From Bacteroidia bacterium (GTDB taxonomy: Bacteria > Bacteroidota > Bacteroidia > SpSt-205), in NCBI GenBank assembly GCA_025059535.1, contig JANXCX010000005.1:111969-175968 (forward strand): a DNA stretch of 64,000 nucleotides, in the 5' to 3' direction. This document shows, one piece after another, positions 44,071 through 54,486 of the stretch (within the stretch, counting starts at the first letter, position 1; each line of letters starts with the position of its first letter). The translations under genes and the position numbers were made by a program. The notes under the pieces were generated by a model. That model had not been told where the DNA came from. It did no database searches and worked only from the letters and a program-made list of their open reading frames with translations.

Positions 44071-46268
44071 GGAGAGAAAGAGTTTAGAAGCTTGGCATTT
44101 TCGGTCCAAAAGGCCTGCCAGTAGCCTATGCCTCCGCCTCTCTTATCGGCCTTGGCTATAAGAAAGAGGAAACGACGCGCCCGCGTAGTGGCGACATAGT
44201 GGAGATTGATATTCTCTACTACGCGTTCGGTAAAGAACTCCTCGTATAGGAAGGGGCCTAAGTTACAGGTGGCTTCGTCGGTCTGGCTACTAGCCTTTAC
44301 GGGTAGTTCTATGGTACCCTCGTGGCCAATTGACTTTTGCCAAGGCGCTGAGATTTGGCTGCGAAGCAGTTCTTGCCAAGGCATTAGGATTTGACGGAGG
44401 GAATCGGGCAGGTAGGCTAAGGGTACGCGTCGCCATAGAGGCCTATCCCATCGAGCGCTGAAAAGGGGCCATTCGGCAAAAGGTAAAATAACCGCTTCCC
44501 ACTCAAGCCCTTTAGCCCTATGAATGGTGAGCACAGGATAAGCATCAGGCGCTGGTGGTAGCTCAAGGATTAGATGGCGCATTCGCATTTCCCACCACAG
44601 GCATACGGCTTCTAACCCCTCGTAGGGCTGCTGCTGCCAAAAAAGGTAAAGCTCGGAAAGGAAGCGGCTCCAAAAAAGCCTATCCGCCGTGTGACCGGCC
44701 TCCTGCCATAAACGAAAGAGCTCATAAAATCCCCACCACTTTTCCAAGGGAGGACGACTTGGCTCTAACCCGCTTGTACGCAGGTATTCCAGCTGGCGAT
44801 GTATCTGAGGGGTAGCGGTGGTATTCAGATAGTGTTCTTCCACGGGGCCTTTTTCTCCTTGAAGAACCCTAAAGCTGACGGCTAGCGAAGGGCACTGGCC
44901 TAAGCTTTGAGCTGCCACCTGAAGGGGATAGCCCTTGAGAAGGTCTAAAATTTCCTCTATCTGCGCATTAGTACGCACTAGGAAGGCGGTCTGGTCCGGC
45001 GGGACCTTCTCCTGGCGCAGGAAGTCAAGAATGTTCAGAAGGATTTGCTGGCGTGCCTGCCGCTCCTGCGCCTTAGAGGAGATACCCTCTAACACGTGCA
45101 GTCTTACTTGAGCCGATTTTTGGGCTTCGCGACAGGGTTTTTGCTTTACCCTTTCCGGGGCGTAGAGGGTTTCCACCGCTTCTAAAGCGGCCTGATAATA
45201 GGGCCGGCGTGACTTATTAGCCTGAATTCCTTGTTTCAGAAGTTTCGGGAGTTCGGTATATAGGTGGTTATTGAAGGCTACAAGAGTTGGATGGCTGCGC
45301 CAGTTCGCCTCAAGGGTGCGATAGTGGGCATTGCGCCAGAAATCGCCAAACCCTAAAAGATAGCGGTAATCTGCCTCCCGCCAGCCATAAATGCTCTGCT
45401 TAGGGTCACCAATAAGCGTAAGGCTGGTATCCTCACGGCTGGTCAGCTCCCTAAGAATAGGCCAGAGAATTTCCCACTGATGCAGCGCGGTATCCTGCGC
45501 TTCATCAATGAAGAGGTGATTATAAAAGCGCGTATGCTCACTCAGCAGCTCTTCATGCGTGCGGGCAATAAGCAGTACAATGCTCTGAAGGTCTTGAAGA
45601 AAGAGTTTTCGGCGGGTTTTGCGATAGGTATTGAGGAGCAGGCGAAGAAAATCAAACAAGGCCTCATCGGTCTCAAGGGGCACAAAAAGTTTCTTATAGG
45701 CTGCTTCACTAGAAGGGGCCTGGCGGTGCCACTGACTGAGACAGGCCTGCAGAAAAAGTCGTATGGGATTCACCTGCAGAATTTGAAGCACTTGCCGTTG
45801 AAGGAAGCGCTCCAGCGAAAGGCGGCGACTGGTATAAGTTATGGCCTCCTCAAACTGGCGCTGAACCGCCGCAAAAAGTTGTGGCTTGTGCAGCTGAGCC
45901 AGAAGCTCGCGACTAAGGAGGCGAGCTACTTCTAACTCTTCCGCCTCCTCCACAATAAGGTCGCTGTAAGCGACTATTCCAAGAAAAGGCGCAACAAATA
46001 GGTATAAGTGCCGAATAAAGGCGTCGATTGTGCTGGTGTAGAGGGGTAGCTGGCCTAAAAGGAGCTGTCGTGCTAGATGGACCTGATTTGTTTGCAGAAG
46101 GTGGCTTAGGATGCGGCTGCGCAGCTCTGCAGCCGCATTGCGCGTAAAAGTGATCGCAAGGACACCTACCTGAGGATTTTGCGCTAAACAGGTGCTTACA
46201 GCCTTGGCTAGCTCCTGCGTCTTGCCTGCACCCGCAGAAGCAAGGAGCACCTGTTGCACGCTACCCAT
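44067..46268 (-). CDS. UvrD/REP-type helicase without a nuclease domain
   Basis: The 733-residue SF1A helicase has motif I ASAGAGKTQELA, motif II FIDEAQDT, motif III TLIGDPKQSIYGWREADY, motif IV region ANWRSHPTLVAF, motif V TIHRAKGLEWEAV and motif VI YVATTRARRFLFL. These resemble AddA/RecB, which unwind DNA at ends, but the C-terminal nuclease of AddA is absent and no AddB or RecC partner is adjacent. It may work in another complex or alone. It follows the RmlD-like gene by one base and overlaps kup by four bases, so it is in a mixed operon. Confidence 0.9.
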   Translation of the reverse strand: MGSVQQVLLASAGAGKTQELAKAVSTCLAQNPQVGVLAITFTRNAAAELRSRILSHLLQTNQVHLARQLLLGQLPLYTSTIDAFIRHLYLFVAPFLGIVAYSDLIVEEAEELEVARLLSRELLAQLHKPQLFAAVQRQFEEAITYTSRRLSLERFLQRQVLQILQVNPIRLFLQACLSQWHRQAPSSEAAYKKLFVPLETDEALFDFLRLLLNTYRKTRRKLFLQDLQSIVLLIARTHEELLSEHTRFYNHLFIDEAQDTALHQWEILWPILRELTSREDTSLTLIGDPKQSIYGWREADYRYLLGFGDFWRNAHYRTLEANWRSHPTLVAFNNHLYTELPKLLKQGIQANKSRRPYYQAALEAVETLYAPERVKQKPCREAQKSAQVRLHVLEGISSKAQERQARQQILLNILDFLRQEKVPPDQTAFLVRTNAQIEEILDLLKGYPLQVAAQSLGQCPSLAVSFRVLQGEKGPVEEHYLNTTATPQIHRQLEYLRTSGLEPSRPPLEKWWGFYELFRLWQEAGHTADRLFWSRFLSELYLFWQQQPYEGLEAVCLWWEMRMRHLILELPPAPDAYPVLTIHRAKGLEWEAVILPFAEWPLFSARWDRPLWRRVPLAYLPDSLRQILMPWQELLRSQISAPWQKSIGHEGTIELPVKASSQTDEATCNLGPFLYEEFFTERVVENINLHYVATTRARRFLFLIAKADKRGGGIGYWQAFWTENAKLLNSFSP

Positions 46269-46269
46269 A

Positions 46270-47169
46270 TTATAGGGGGATAGTCTGGCGAAGGCTTTTC
46301 AGAATTACCTCAGTAGGGTGCGGTTGATAGCCAAGCGCTTGGGCTTTCTCTATGGAAAGGGGGCTGTAGAGGGGGCGGGGCGCCGGAAGCTGAAGCTTCT
46401 CCTGGGTGACGGGTTCTATTAGGCTGGCCGGCAAGCCCCATATCTCGGCGACTTGGCAGCTGAATTGATAGGGTGTCAAAATATCCTGTCCGGCTAGATG
46501 ATAGATACCTTGGGCGCGCCGACGCGCCAGTAAGAGAAGCCCTTCCGCTAGATCCCCAGCCCACGTGGGGCGCCGAGTCTGATCGCTGTGCATTTGAATA
46601 GGTTGCTGATTCTTTAGCTTTGAAAGGACACGCAGAAGGATATTGTCCCGCCGCAGAGAGGGCGTCCATCCATATACCTGCGTTGTTCGGACGATGGTCC
46701 AGAGGCCTGGATACAGCTTGACCCAGGCCTCGGCGGCTAGCTTACTGGCCCCATAAACGGAGAGCGGCGCCTCATAGTCCCCCTCTATATAAGGCCGCTG
46801 CACAATCGGAAAGCCATCATATACAAAGTCGGTGGAGATAAAAATAAAATGTGCTTTGGGGAAAAGCTCCGCTAAGGCCTGGAGGAGTAGGCGGGTAGCG
46901 AGCACATTATTTTGCCAGCAGATTAGCGGCTGAGCCTGGCAGGCATCTACCTGAGTCATAGCGGCGCTATGGATCACGGCGTCGGGCTGGGCTTGCCGAA
47001 TCAGCTCATAAACCGCAGTGGCTTCGGTCAGGTCGGCGTTGAAGTAAGGATATTGGGGGATTGGATTAGGGCCGCGCCCGCTAAGGATAGGAAGAAACCC
47101 GTGGCGCTCGGCCAGCTGGGCCACATGATACCCGACCAGCCCGCGCGCCCCTGTAATAAGCAGACGCAC
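46270..47169 (-). CDS. dTDP-4-dehydrorhamnose reductase-like (RmlD family)
   Basis: The 299-residue SDR opens LLITGARGLVGYHV, has the STDFVYDG loop and the catalytic Tyr and Lys in VYGASKLAAEAW, and a C-terminal substrate domain. RmlD-family members reduce dTDP-4-keto-sugars; other NAD-dependent sugar reductases (for example in S-adenosylmethionine synthetase regulation, MAT2B-like) share this layout, so the exact substrate is open. The start is a GTG, four bases after a perfect -7 box. It shares a 26-base divergent region with mpl, whose start is also GTG. Confidence 0.85.
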   Translation of the reverse strand: MRLLITGARGLVGYHVAQLAERHGFLPILSGRGPNPIPQYPYFNADLTEATAVYELIRQAQPDAVIHSAAMTQVDACQAQPLICWQNNVLATRLLLQALAELFPKAHFIFISTDFVYDGFPIVQRPYIEGDYEAPLSVYGASKLAAEAWVKLYPGLWTIVRTTQVYGWTPSLRRDNILLRVLSKLKNQQPIQMHSDQTRRPTWAGDLAEGLLLLARRRAQGIYHLAGQDILTPYQFSCQVAEIWGLPASLIEPVTQEKLQLPAPRPLYSPLSIEKAQALGYQPHPTEVILKSLRQTIPL

Positions 47170-47173
47170 TCAG

Positions 47174-47181
47174 CAAACTTA
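47174..47181 (-). promoter_or_regulatory. -7 box for the RmlD-like gene
   Basis: TAAGTTTG on the minus strand is a perfect match ending four bases before the GTG at 47169. Confidence 0.6.
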
Positions 47182-47183
47182 AG

Positions 47184-47191
47184 CACTTTTG
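47184..47191 (+). promoter_or_regulatory. Near-consensus -7 box for mpl
   Basis: CACTTTTG differs from TAnnTTTG at one base, ends four bases before the GTG at 47196 and lies back to back with the box at 47174. Confidence 0.4.
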
Positions 47192-47195
47192 CACC

Positions 47196-48557
47196 GTGCC
47201 TCGGGTACATATCATAGGCATTGGGGGAGCGATAATGCATTCTTTAGCTCTGCATCTAAAGCAGCAGGGGTATGAGGTGACGGGGTCGGATGACCGTTTA
47301 GCGGAGCCAGCCCGTAGCCGTTTAGCCGCGGCGGGACTTTTACCGCCTCAAGAGGGATGGTTTCCCGAGAAAATCACCCCCGAGCTGGGGCTTGTCGTGG
47401 TAGGGATGCATGCGCGCCGAGATAACCCTGAGCTCCAGCGGGCCCAGCAGCTTCGGCTACCCATACAGGATATGCCGACCTTCGTGGCACGCGCAACGCA
47501 CCATAAACATCGGATTATTGTAGCCGGTAGCCACGGTAAGACTACCACTACCGCTCTTTTGCTATACGCCTTTGAGCGTCTGGGTATGCCTACGGACTGG
47601 CTGATAGGGGCGCAGACTACCCATGATACCCGCCTTCTTCGCCTAAGTGCGGCGCCTACCTTCATAGCCGAGGGAGACGAATACCCAGCCTCCCCCCTTA
47701 ATCTCCAACCTAAGGCCGCCGTCTATCGGCCCCACTGGCTCATCCTCACGGGCATAGCTTGGGACCATGTGAATGTGTATCCTACGCCTGAGGATTACCA
47801 GCGGGCCTTTCAGTATATTCTTCAGCAACTGCCTAAAGCCGGCGTGTGTTTTTATAACGAGACGGACCCTACCGTACGGCGCTTGGTAGAAGCGGAGCTC
47901 AAGCCGGGTTGGCATAGACTGATACCCTATAGGCCCCTGCCGGCGTTTCGTCGCCAGGCTACCTGGTTTGTGCGGGTAGGGCGGCGGGTAGCGCCCGTAC
48001 GCTTCTGGGGACGACATAATATCCTGAATGCCTCCGCCGTATGGAGCCTCCTCCAAGAGATGTATGTGGAGGATCGCGAGTTTGCGGAGATACTTTCCTC
48101 TTTCCGTCTGCCCGCCTATCGTCAGGAAGTATGGCTGGAGGGACCACCTAGCTGGATTGTTCGGGACTTTGCCCACGCCCCCAGTAAAGTAGAAGCCACT
48201 CTTAAAGCCCTACGCGAGACTTTTCCAACCCTTCCCGTGCGGGTAATATTGGAGCTACATACCTACAGTAGCCTCCAGCCCACCTATGCCGCAGCCTACA
48301 AAAAACCCTTACGTTTGGCCAAAGAGCGCTGGATTTACCTAGATGAACGGAATGTACAGGCGAAAGGGGCTGACCCAACGGCTTTGCAGCAAGCGCTGGG
48401 AAAGGAGATAGGGTGGATTTATTCTAAAACGGCGCTGATAGAGACCATTCATTCAACCCTTAGCCAAGGACCCCAAGTACTCGCCCTACTTTCTTCGGGC
48501 ACTTTCTCAGACTTGGAACCGGCTGAATTAGGCCTTGCCCTAAAATCCTCTGAATGA
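47196..48557 (+). CDS. mpl: UDP-MurNAc-peptide ligase Mpl
   Basis: The 453-residue Mur-ligase family protein has the P-loop VAGSHGKTTTTALL, EGDEYPASPLN, AWDHVNVYPT, the GRHNILNASA ribose site and the late RDFAHAPSKVEATL. The EGDEYPASPL and DFAHAPSK forms point to Mpl rather than MurC; Mpl ligates recycled murein tripeptide to UDP-MurNAc in the cytoplasm. It pairs functionally with the wall-cleaving MltD of the same window. The start GTG 47196 gives MPRVHIIGIGGAIMHSLAL, a normal N-terminus, and fits the -7 box. Confidence 0.9.
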   Translation: MPRVHIIGIGGAIMHSLALHLKQQGYEVTGSDDRLAEPARSRLAAAGLLPPQEGWFPEKITPELGLVVVGMHARRDNPELQRAQQLRLPIQDMPTFVARATHHKHRIIVAGSHGKTTTTALLLYAFERLGMPTDWLIGAQTTHDTRLLRLSAAPTFIAEGDEYPASPLNLQPKAAVYRPHWLILTGIAWDHVNVYPTPEDYQRAFQYILQQLPKAGVCFYNETDPTVRRLVEAELKPGWHRLIPYRPLPAFRRQATWFVRVGRRVAPVRFWGRHNILNASAVWSLLQEMYVEDREFAEILSSFRLPAYRQEVWLEGPPSWIVRDFAHAPSKVEATLKALRETFPTLPVRVILELHTYSSLQPTYAAAYKKPLRLAKERWIYLDERNVQAKGADPTALQQALGKEIGWIYSKTALIETIHSTLSQGPQVLALLSSGTFSDLEPAELGLALKSSE

Positions 48558-48699
48558 CCGATCTGAGGAAAGGGTAAGTAGGTTTGCCAAGCCCATCCTA
48601 AGTGGGCGCGTCTGGTCAAAGGCCGGCTTTATGCGGCCTAATTCGGTCAGGCGGCTATTCCTCCGAAGGTAGAGTCACCTTGGGAAAACCGAAGGTTTT
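48558..48699. other. 142-base gap between mpl and acs
   Basis: Convergent gap. I see no ORF, promoter or RNA gene in it apart from the small hairpin listed separately; GGCCG/CGGCC can form a five-base stem around 48624-48641. Confidence 0.5.
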
Positions 48700-48701
48700 T
48701 T
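48685..48701 (+). terminator. Weak hairpin with T run after mpl
   Basis: AAAACC-GAA-GGTTTT forms a six-base stem followed by T, making a TTTTTT run. It lies 130 bases past the mpl stop, just beyond the acs stop, and could serve either strand. The stem is short and half A-T. Confidence 0.35.
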
Positions 48702-50547
48702 AGTTAGGAAGGGCGAGGCGCTCGGCGTAAATTCTTTCCACTACAGCGGGGTCGGTGAGGGTAGAGGTATCGCCGAAGTCCGTTTGGCCAACGGCGATCT
48801 TGCGTAAAATGCGGCGCATGATTTTACCTGAACGGGTCTTAGGCAGGTCAGGCACAAACTGGATCAGGTCAGGCCGGGCGATAGGTCCAATCGCCTGACG
48901 CACGCTTTCCTTTAGTTCAGTGGTTAGCGCTTCTGAGGGCGCGGGGGCACCAGCCCGCAGCACTACAAACGCATAGATGCCCTCGCCCTTGATAGGATGC
49001 GGAAAGCCTACTACGGCGGCCTCCGCTACGGCCGGATGGGCTACTAAAGCACTTTCTATCTCAGCTGTACCTAAGCGATGCCCTGCTACATTTAGCACAT
49101 CATCTACCCGACCCAAAATCCAGTAGTAGCCGTCGGCATCCCGCCGAGCCCCGTCGCCCGTATAGTAATAGCCGGGAAACGGCGCAAAGTAGGTTTCTAT
49201 GAACTTCTGGTGGTCCCCCCAGAGGGTTCGGGCTTGACCTGGCCAGCTGCGTCGTAGGGCGAGGAGACCTTCGCCGGGGCCTTCTATTTCCTTACCTTCG
49301 GGCGTAAGAAGGGCCGCCTCTATGTGCGGCAGGGGATGGGTAGCGGAGCCGGGTTTAAGAGGTGTTTTCCCTGCAATTGGACTAATGAGTATGCCCCCTG
49401 TTTCGGTCTGCCACCAGGTATCTACGATAGGGCAGCGGCTTTCCCCTACTACTTCGTAATACCACCGCCATGCCTCGGGATTGATAGGCTCGCCGACGCT
49501 GCCTAATACTCGCAGGGTACGCCGGCTTGTGCGCCGCACCCAATCCGCCCCCTCCCGCATAAGCATACGAATCGCCGTAGGAGCCGTGTAAAAGAGGGTT
49601 ACCCCATACTTATCTACTATCTCCCAGAAGCGCGCAGGAGTGGGGTAGGTAGGCGTACCTTCAAAGAGTACTATAGTAGCGCCATTGGCTAAGGGCCCAT
49701 AGACAATGTAGCTATGCCCCGTAATCCAGCCCACATCGGCGGTGCAGAAGTGAATATCGTCAGATTTATAGTCAAAAACCAGCGCGAAAGTATAGGCGGC
49801 GTAGGTAAGGTAGCCGCCCGTAGTATGGAGGAGGCCTTTTGGCTTACCCGTAGAGCCAGAGGTATAAAGGATAAAGAGGGGATGTTCGGCTTCCCAGGCC
49901 GGTGCTTCGGCGTAGGGCGTGGCACTTGGGTAAAGCTCATCATAGAAGAGGTCGCGCGTGGCACGCATAGGGACGGCAGCCCCCGTGCGCCGGATGACCA
50001 GTACCTTCTCTACCGAAGGCGCCTGTTCTAAAGCCTGGTCAGCCTGCAACTTGAGGGGAATTCGTTTCCCGCCCCGAAGGCCTTCATCCGCTGTGATGAG
50101 GAGCTTAGCTTGAGCATCGCGCAGGCGACCGGCTAAAGACTCCGCCGAAAAACCCCCAAATACCACCGTATGAATAGCCCCTAAACGGGCACAGGCGAGC
50201 ATGGCTATCACCGCTTCGGGAATCATAGGAAGGTAAATCCCTACCCGATCCCCCGCCTGAATGCCTAAATCGCGTAGTATCCCCGCAAATTGTTGGACGG
50301 CTTCCTGTAGCTCTGCGTAGGTCAGCTGCCGCCCGGCTGTAGTAGGTTCATCCGGTTCCCAGTACAAGGCTACCTTGTCGGGGGTACGCTGGGCATGCCG
50401 ATCCACGCAATTGTAGGCCGCATTCAGCTGGCCATCGGCAAACCATCGGATAAATACATTAGGCGGCGTAAATGAATAGGAGCCCTCCTGCTGAGGAAAC
50501 CTAGCCCAATCCAAACGGCGGGCCTGAGCAAGCCAATACCCCTCCAT
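48700..50547 (-). CDS. acs: Acetyl-CoA synthetase
   Basis: The 615-residue ANL-family enzyme has the N-terminal [21 protein letters not shown], the phosphate loop [40 protein letters not shown] and the hinge region, ending in the catalytic lysine motif [10 protein letters not shown], all typical of Acs. It activates acetate to acetyl-CoA, feeding the TCA enzymes SucAB present in the window. A near-consensus -7 box (TATTTTCG) ends four bases before the ATG, and it is divergent from the large CHU_C gene with 35 bases between start codons. Confidence 0.96.
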   Translation of the reverse strand: MEGYWLAQARRLDWARFPQQEGSYSFTPPNVFIRWFADGQLNAAYNCVDRHAQRTPDKVALYWEPDEPTTAGRQLTYAELQEAVQQFAGILRDLGIQAGDRVGIYLPMIPEAVIAMLACARLGAIHTVVFGGFSAESLAGRLRDAQAKLLITADEGLRGGKRIPLKLQADQALEQAPSVEKVLVIRRTGAAVPMRATRDLFYDELYPSATPYAEAPAWEAEHPLFILYTSGSTGKPKGLLHTTGGYLTYAAYTFALVFDYKSDDIHFCTADVGWITGHSYIVYGPLANGATIVLFEGTPTYPTPARFWEIVDKYGVTLFYTAPTAIRMLMREGADWVRRTSRRTLRVLGSVGEPINPEAWRWYYEVVGESRCPIVDTWWQTETGGILISPIAGKTPLKPGSATHPLPHIEAALLTPEGKEIEGPGEGLLALRRSWPGQARTLWGDHQKFIETYFAPFPGYYYTGDGARRDADGYYWILGRVDDVLNVAGHRLGTAEIESALVAHPAVAEAAVVGFPHPIKGEGIYAFVVLRAGAPAPSEALTTELKESVRQAIGPIARPDLIQFVPDLPKTRSGKIMRRILRKIAVGQTDFGDTSTLTDPAVVERIYAERLALPN

Positions 50548-50551
50548 ACGA

Positions 50552-50559
50552 CGAAAATA
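50552..50559 (-). promoter_or_regulatory. Near-consensus -7 box for acs
   Basis: TATTTTCG on the minus strand differs from TAnnTTTG at one base and ends four bases before ATG 50547. Confidence 0.4.
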
Positions 50560-50571
50560 GGATAGACTTAG

Positions 50572-50579
50572 TATTTTTG
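50572..50579 (+). promoter_or_regulatory. -7 box for the CHU_C surface protein
   Basis: TATTTTTG is a perfect match ending three bases before ATG 50583. It contains the TTG used as start in the track. Confidence 0.55.
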
Positions 50580-50582
50580 AAT

Positions 50583-53500
50583 ATGCGCCAGTGCCTAGTA
50601 GCTCTAGTTCTTGGGGGTGTTGTGTGGGCGCGCCACGGCGGCACTTTTGTGGAAAATAAAGGACAGATTTACGCCGAAGTACGGTTTGAGGCGGTATTTC
50701 GGGGTCAGCACATTTACCTAACCGACGAAGGGATAGCCCTTCTGCTGGTGGATACTAAGTTTTTAGAGACCGCGCATTGGCAGCGGTGGGGCGGGCCGAT
50801 ACCTGTCCAAGCCCACTTTGTGCGTATTCGTTGGGTAGGCGCCGCCCCCGTAGTCCCTATTGGCGAAGAGCCTGAGCCTACCTTATATAACTTCTTCCAA
50901 GGCCCATGGCGCGCCACTGGCGCACGTGGCTTTAGGCGCGTGGTATATCCAAACCTTTATCCAGGTGTAACCCTGGCCTTTACCCTCACGCCGCAAGGGC
51001 TTAAGTGGGATTGGATTGGGCAGTCGGCGGAAGCCCTGCGCGCTATCCGCCTGCGCTACGAAGGCGTAGGATTCTACCTAGCGGATAGTACCCAACTCAT
51101 CTTAGAAACCTGCTTGGGCCCACTGCCCGAGCAGCTGCCTAAGGCCTACAATCTGCCTGCCAAAGCTAATGTGCCCATACGCTATAAAATAGATGGCGCC
51201 CTCATACGCTACGAAGTGCTCTCTGAAGTAAGCGGAAGCGTAGTGATTGACCCTGTGATTGTATTTTCCACCTACTCAGGCTCCTACTCGGATAATTGGG
51301 GTTTTACCGCCACTTACGACTTGCAAGGGAATGCCTTTGCAGGGGGTATTGTAAATGATGTCTTCTGGAATGATGTGGGAAACGGAATTCGCTTCCCTGT
51401 AACGCCAGGCGTAATCCAGAGCACCTATGGCGGGGGAGTGGATTACAATCAAAATCAGCCCCTCTTTTGGCAGTGTGATATGGCCCTCTGGAAGACTAAT
51501 CCTACAGGAACCGTACGCCTTTGGGCTACCTATCTGGGGGGTAGCGATAATGAGCAGCCCCACAGCATTGCTACCGATCCTCAGGGCAATCTCTACATCA
51601 TGGGCGCTAGCCGCTCGCCTAACTTCCCAACTACCTCAAATGCCTACCAAACCACGCGACGGGGAGATATAGACATAGTGGTAAGCTGCATAAGCGCCGA
51701 TGGAGGCACCCTACTAGGCAGTACTTACATAGGCGGGACGGGAGAGGATGGCCTTAACAGCCGAGTCTATAACCTCTATTACTTCTATGCCGACGACGGG
51801 CGCGGCGAGATTGTAGTGGGAGATACGGCCTGTTATATTATCTCTTCCACGCGTTCCTCGGACTTCCCTACCTCGTCTAATGCCTACCAGACCAGCCTGC
51901 GGGGCGGTATGGATGCGGTAATTTGCAAGTTCTCCTTAGACCTGCGCTTCCTTTATGCCAGTACCTACTTAGGGGGAAGTGGGGCGGATGCGGGCTACTC
52001 TATTCGCCTCGGCCGCAATGGCGAAGTATATGTGGCAGGCGGTACAAATAGCAGCGACTTTCCTACTACGAATAATGCCTATCAGTCCACCTATCAGGGG
52101 GGCCGAGCCGATGGCTGGCTAGCCAGCCTCAGTAGTAACTTAGAGGCACTCCAGAGCGCTACCTACTGGGGGACGCGCAGCTACGACCAAGTATTCATGA
52201 TAGACCTGGATCGGCAAGGGAATGTCTGGGGAGCAGGGCATACGGAAGGCAATCTTAGCTCTACTCCCGGCGCTTACAGTAATCCAGGTGGCAAGCAGTT
52301 CGTTTTTACCCTAAACCCTAATCTGACCCAGCTTACGCGCCTTTCCGTATGGGGCTCAGGACGATCCCGTCCGGACATCACTATAAGCGCGTTTGCAGCC
52401 GACCGCTGCGGTTACGTCTATGTGGCCGGCTGGGGTGGGCTTGAGATTTCAAATGGCGTTCGGTACGGTTCCACCCTAGGCCTTCCTACTACCGCTAACG
52501 CCAACCAGCGCACTACCGACGGCGCAGACTTCTATGTTGTAGCGTTCCAGCCGGGGCTGACTGGCCTTGCCTACGCTTCCTTTTGGGGCGGAAACCTTTC
52601 CGAAGAACATGTAGATGGCGGCACCAGCCGGTTTGATAACCGCGGCATCATCTACCAGTCCGTCTGTGCCGGCTGTGGCGGCAACCTCAACGACTTCCCC
52701 ACCACCCCCGGCACCATCTCCAATACCAATAATAGCCCCAACTGCAATAATGCCCTCTTCAAAATAGACTTTCAACTGGGCGACCCTGTAGTAGCCGCTA
52801 TGGCCCTTACCCCTTCTGGCGGCTGTGCGCCCTTGCGTGCTACCATCCAAAACCTTAGCCAGCAAGGTACGACCTATGAATGGGACTTTGGGAATGGTCA
52901 AACTTTCACGGGCGCTAATCCGCCACCTGTTACCTACACGCAGCCTGGCACCTATACTATTACCCTAATAGCCATAAATCCCTTCACTTGCAATCAGCGG
53001 GATACCTTGCGCCGGATTGTTAACGTATATCCCCGGCCGAACGCCAATTTTAGCTTTCAGACAAACTGCCGTCTCGGCGCGACTTTTAGCCCGGTGGCTA
53101 CGGAGCCCGGACTCAGTTATGAGTGGGACTTCGGCGATGGACGCACTTCCCGCGACCCTCGACCTACTCATACCTACACAGCCGCAGGCACGTATACCGT
53201 CCAGCTTATCGTGCGCAATTCGCAGAATTGTGCTGATACGGTACGCCAGCCAGTCTCGGTAAGGTTAAGCAATGTGCGGGCGGACTTTACGTGGGAGGGA
53301 GACATCTGCCGCGGGGTCTATCGCTTTGTCAACCGCTCCGAAAATGCCCAAAGCTACACCTGGATCATAGCGGGCCGCGATACCCTCCGCACGCCTAATC
53401 CCACTTACACTTTTTCCCAATCGGGCACCTACGAAGTGGTACTTATTGCCTATGATGCCCAAGGCTGTACCGATACGCTACGCCGTGAGGTAGTGGTGAG

Positions 53501-54482
53501 TCGCATAGTACGGGCGGGCTTTAGCCTAAACGTAGACTATTGTGCTCTACGGGTCGCCTTTCAGAATAGCTCGGAGGGGGCTGGGACCTATGAGTGGGAT
53601 TTTGGGGATGGCACGCAGAGCACCGAACCTAATCCGACCCATACCTATGCCCAGCCAGGCTCTTACACCGTACAACTTATAGCCGTCTCTGCCGATGGCC
53701 GCTGTAGGGACACTGTGCGGCAGACCATAGAAATAGACTTCCGCTCCGAGGCCCGCGCCGAAGTGCGGGTAGATACCTGCAGAGGGGTAGTAGTATTCGT
53801 TTCACGCAGCCGTTTCGCTAATTCCGTAGAGTGGCAGGTGGATAACTGGCGCGCGCGGGGCGATTCCGTGGCCTGGTCATCGCCCGCCCCAGGGACTTAT
53901 ACCTGGCAGCTTATCACAAACCCTGATGGCAGTCCTCTTTGCCGCGATACGTTGGTTGGGACAGTAGTGGTCCCCGAGCGCCGTAGGCTGGATAGCCTGC
54001 CTTGGCAGATGGATATTTGCGAAGGGCTTCTCTACCTGTCTTTACCCCTTCCGCCTGACCGCTTAGTCCAGCTCGCCATAAATGGAAATACCTACCCCCT
54101 CGTATCTAGCGTTTCACTACCTATTCAAAGCGGCACGACCTACACCATAACCTTAGTATATCTTGATGAAGTCGGCTGCTTAGATACGCTCCGCTACACC
54201 CTTACGGCCGACTTCCTCATAGGTCGCGCCCTGTTTGTACCGAATGTATTTACCCCAAATGGCGACGGTATTAACGATGTGTTCCGAGTTTTAGGGCATG
54301 CTGAGTGTGTGGAGGAGCTGGCGATTTACGATCGCTGGGGTCAGGAAATCTACCGTACCCGTGTTTTACCCTTTGTATGGGATGGGCGTCGAGGCGGAGA
54401 GATGGCGCCCGAAGGGGCCTACGTATATGTGATAAAGCTGCGGGGGTTTGTGCGGGCGGGCACGGTTACCCTATTGCGCTAG
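50583..54482 (+). CDS. Large surface protein: DUF7948, SBBP propeller, PKD domains, CHU_C sorting domain
   Basis: About 1299 residues, beginning with the signal peptide [16 protein letters not shown]. Residues about 25-225 look like the DUF7948 domain (opening [16 protein letters not shown]). About 240-720 hold SBBP-type propeller repeats, recognisable by recurring [10 protein letters not shown]-like segments (six or so copies with variations). Then PKD domains follow near residues 765, 845, 925 and 1000, the best with YEWDFGDG, plus a weaker one near 1080. The C-terminus is the gliding-associated CHU_C sorting domain ([16 protein letters not shown], residues about 1215-1299). The protein is a probable T9SS-exported adhesin or surface scaffold. 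The start is ATG 50583, not TTG 50577. Confidence 0.88.
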   Translation: MRQCLVALVLGGVVWARHGGTFVENKGQIYAEVRFEAVFRGQHIYLTDEGIALLLVDTKFLETAHWQRWGGPIPVQAHFVRIRWVGAAPVVPIGEEPEPTLYNFFQGPWRATGARGFRRVVYPNLYPGVTLAFTLTPQGLKWDWIGQSAEALRAIRLRYEGVGFYLADSTQLILETCLGPLPEQLPKAYNLPAKANVPIRYKIDGALIRYEVLSEVSGSVVIDPVIVFSTYSGSYSDNWGFTATYDLQGNAFAGGIVNDVFWNDVGNGIRFPVTPGVIQSTYGGGVDYNQNQPLFWQCDMALWKTNPTGTVRLWATYLGGSDNEQPHSIATDPQGNLYIMGASRSPNFPTTSNAYQTTRRGDIDIVVSCISADGGTLLGSTYIGGTGEDGLNSRVYNLYYFYADDGRGEIVVGDTACYIISSTRSSDFPTSSNAYQTSLRGGMDAVICKFSLDLRFLYASTYLGGSGADAGYSIRLGRNGEVYVAGGTNSSDFPTTNNAYQSTYQGGRADGWLASLSSNLEALQSATYWGTRSYDQVFMIDLDRQGNVWGAGHTEGNLSSTPGAYSNPGGKQFVFTLNPNLTQLTRLSVWGSGRSRPDITISAFAADRCGYVYVAGWGGLEISNGVRYGSTLGLPTTANANQRTTDGADFYVVAFQPGLTGLAYASFWGGNLSEEHVDGGTSRFDNRGIIYQSVCAGCGGNLNDFPTTPGTISNTNNSPNCNNALFKIDFQLGDPVVAAMALTPSGGCAPLRATIQNLSQQGTTYEWDFGNGQTFTGANPPPVTYTQPGTYTITLIAINPFTCNQRDTLRRIVNVYPRPNANFSFQTNCRLGATFSPVATEPGLSYEWDFGDGRTSRDPRPTHTYTAAGTYTVQLIVRNSQNCADTVRQPVSVRLSNVRADFTWEGDICRGVYRFVNRSENAQSYTWIIAGRDTLRTPNPTYTFSQSGTYEVVLIAYDAQGCTDTLRREVVVSRIVRAGFSLNVDYCALRVAFQNSSEGAGTYEWDFGDGTQSTEPNPTHTYAQPGSYTVQLIAVSADGRCRDTVRQTIEIDFRSEARAEVRVDTCRGVVVFVSRSRFANSVEWQVDNWRARGDSVAWSSPAPGTYTWQLITNPDGSPLCRDTLVGTVVVPERRRLDSLPWQMDICEGLLYLSLPLPPDRLVQLAINGNTYPLVSSVSLPIQSGTTYTITLVYLDEVGCLDTLRYTLTADFLIGRALFVPNVFTPNGDGINDVFRVLGHAECVEELAIYDRWGQEIYRTRVLPFVWDGRRGGEMAPEGAYVYVIKLRGFVRAGTVTLLR

Positions 54483-54486
54483 GTGT

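Noticed and set aside
44067-44075. c-di-AMP riboswitch before kup
   Set aside because: kup starts within the helicase stop codon, so there is no leader to hold one.
47643-48176. Minus-strand ORF of 177 codons inside mpl
   Set aside because: Antisense shadow of mpl with no recognisable motif.
48624-48641. GGCCG/CGGCC hairpin between mpl and acs as a terminator
   Set aside because: Five-base stem, no T run on either side.
50577-50582. TTG start of the CHU_C gene given by the ORF track
   Set aside because: The TTG is part of the perfect -7 box TATTTTTG; ATG 50583 gives the signal peptide.
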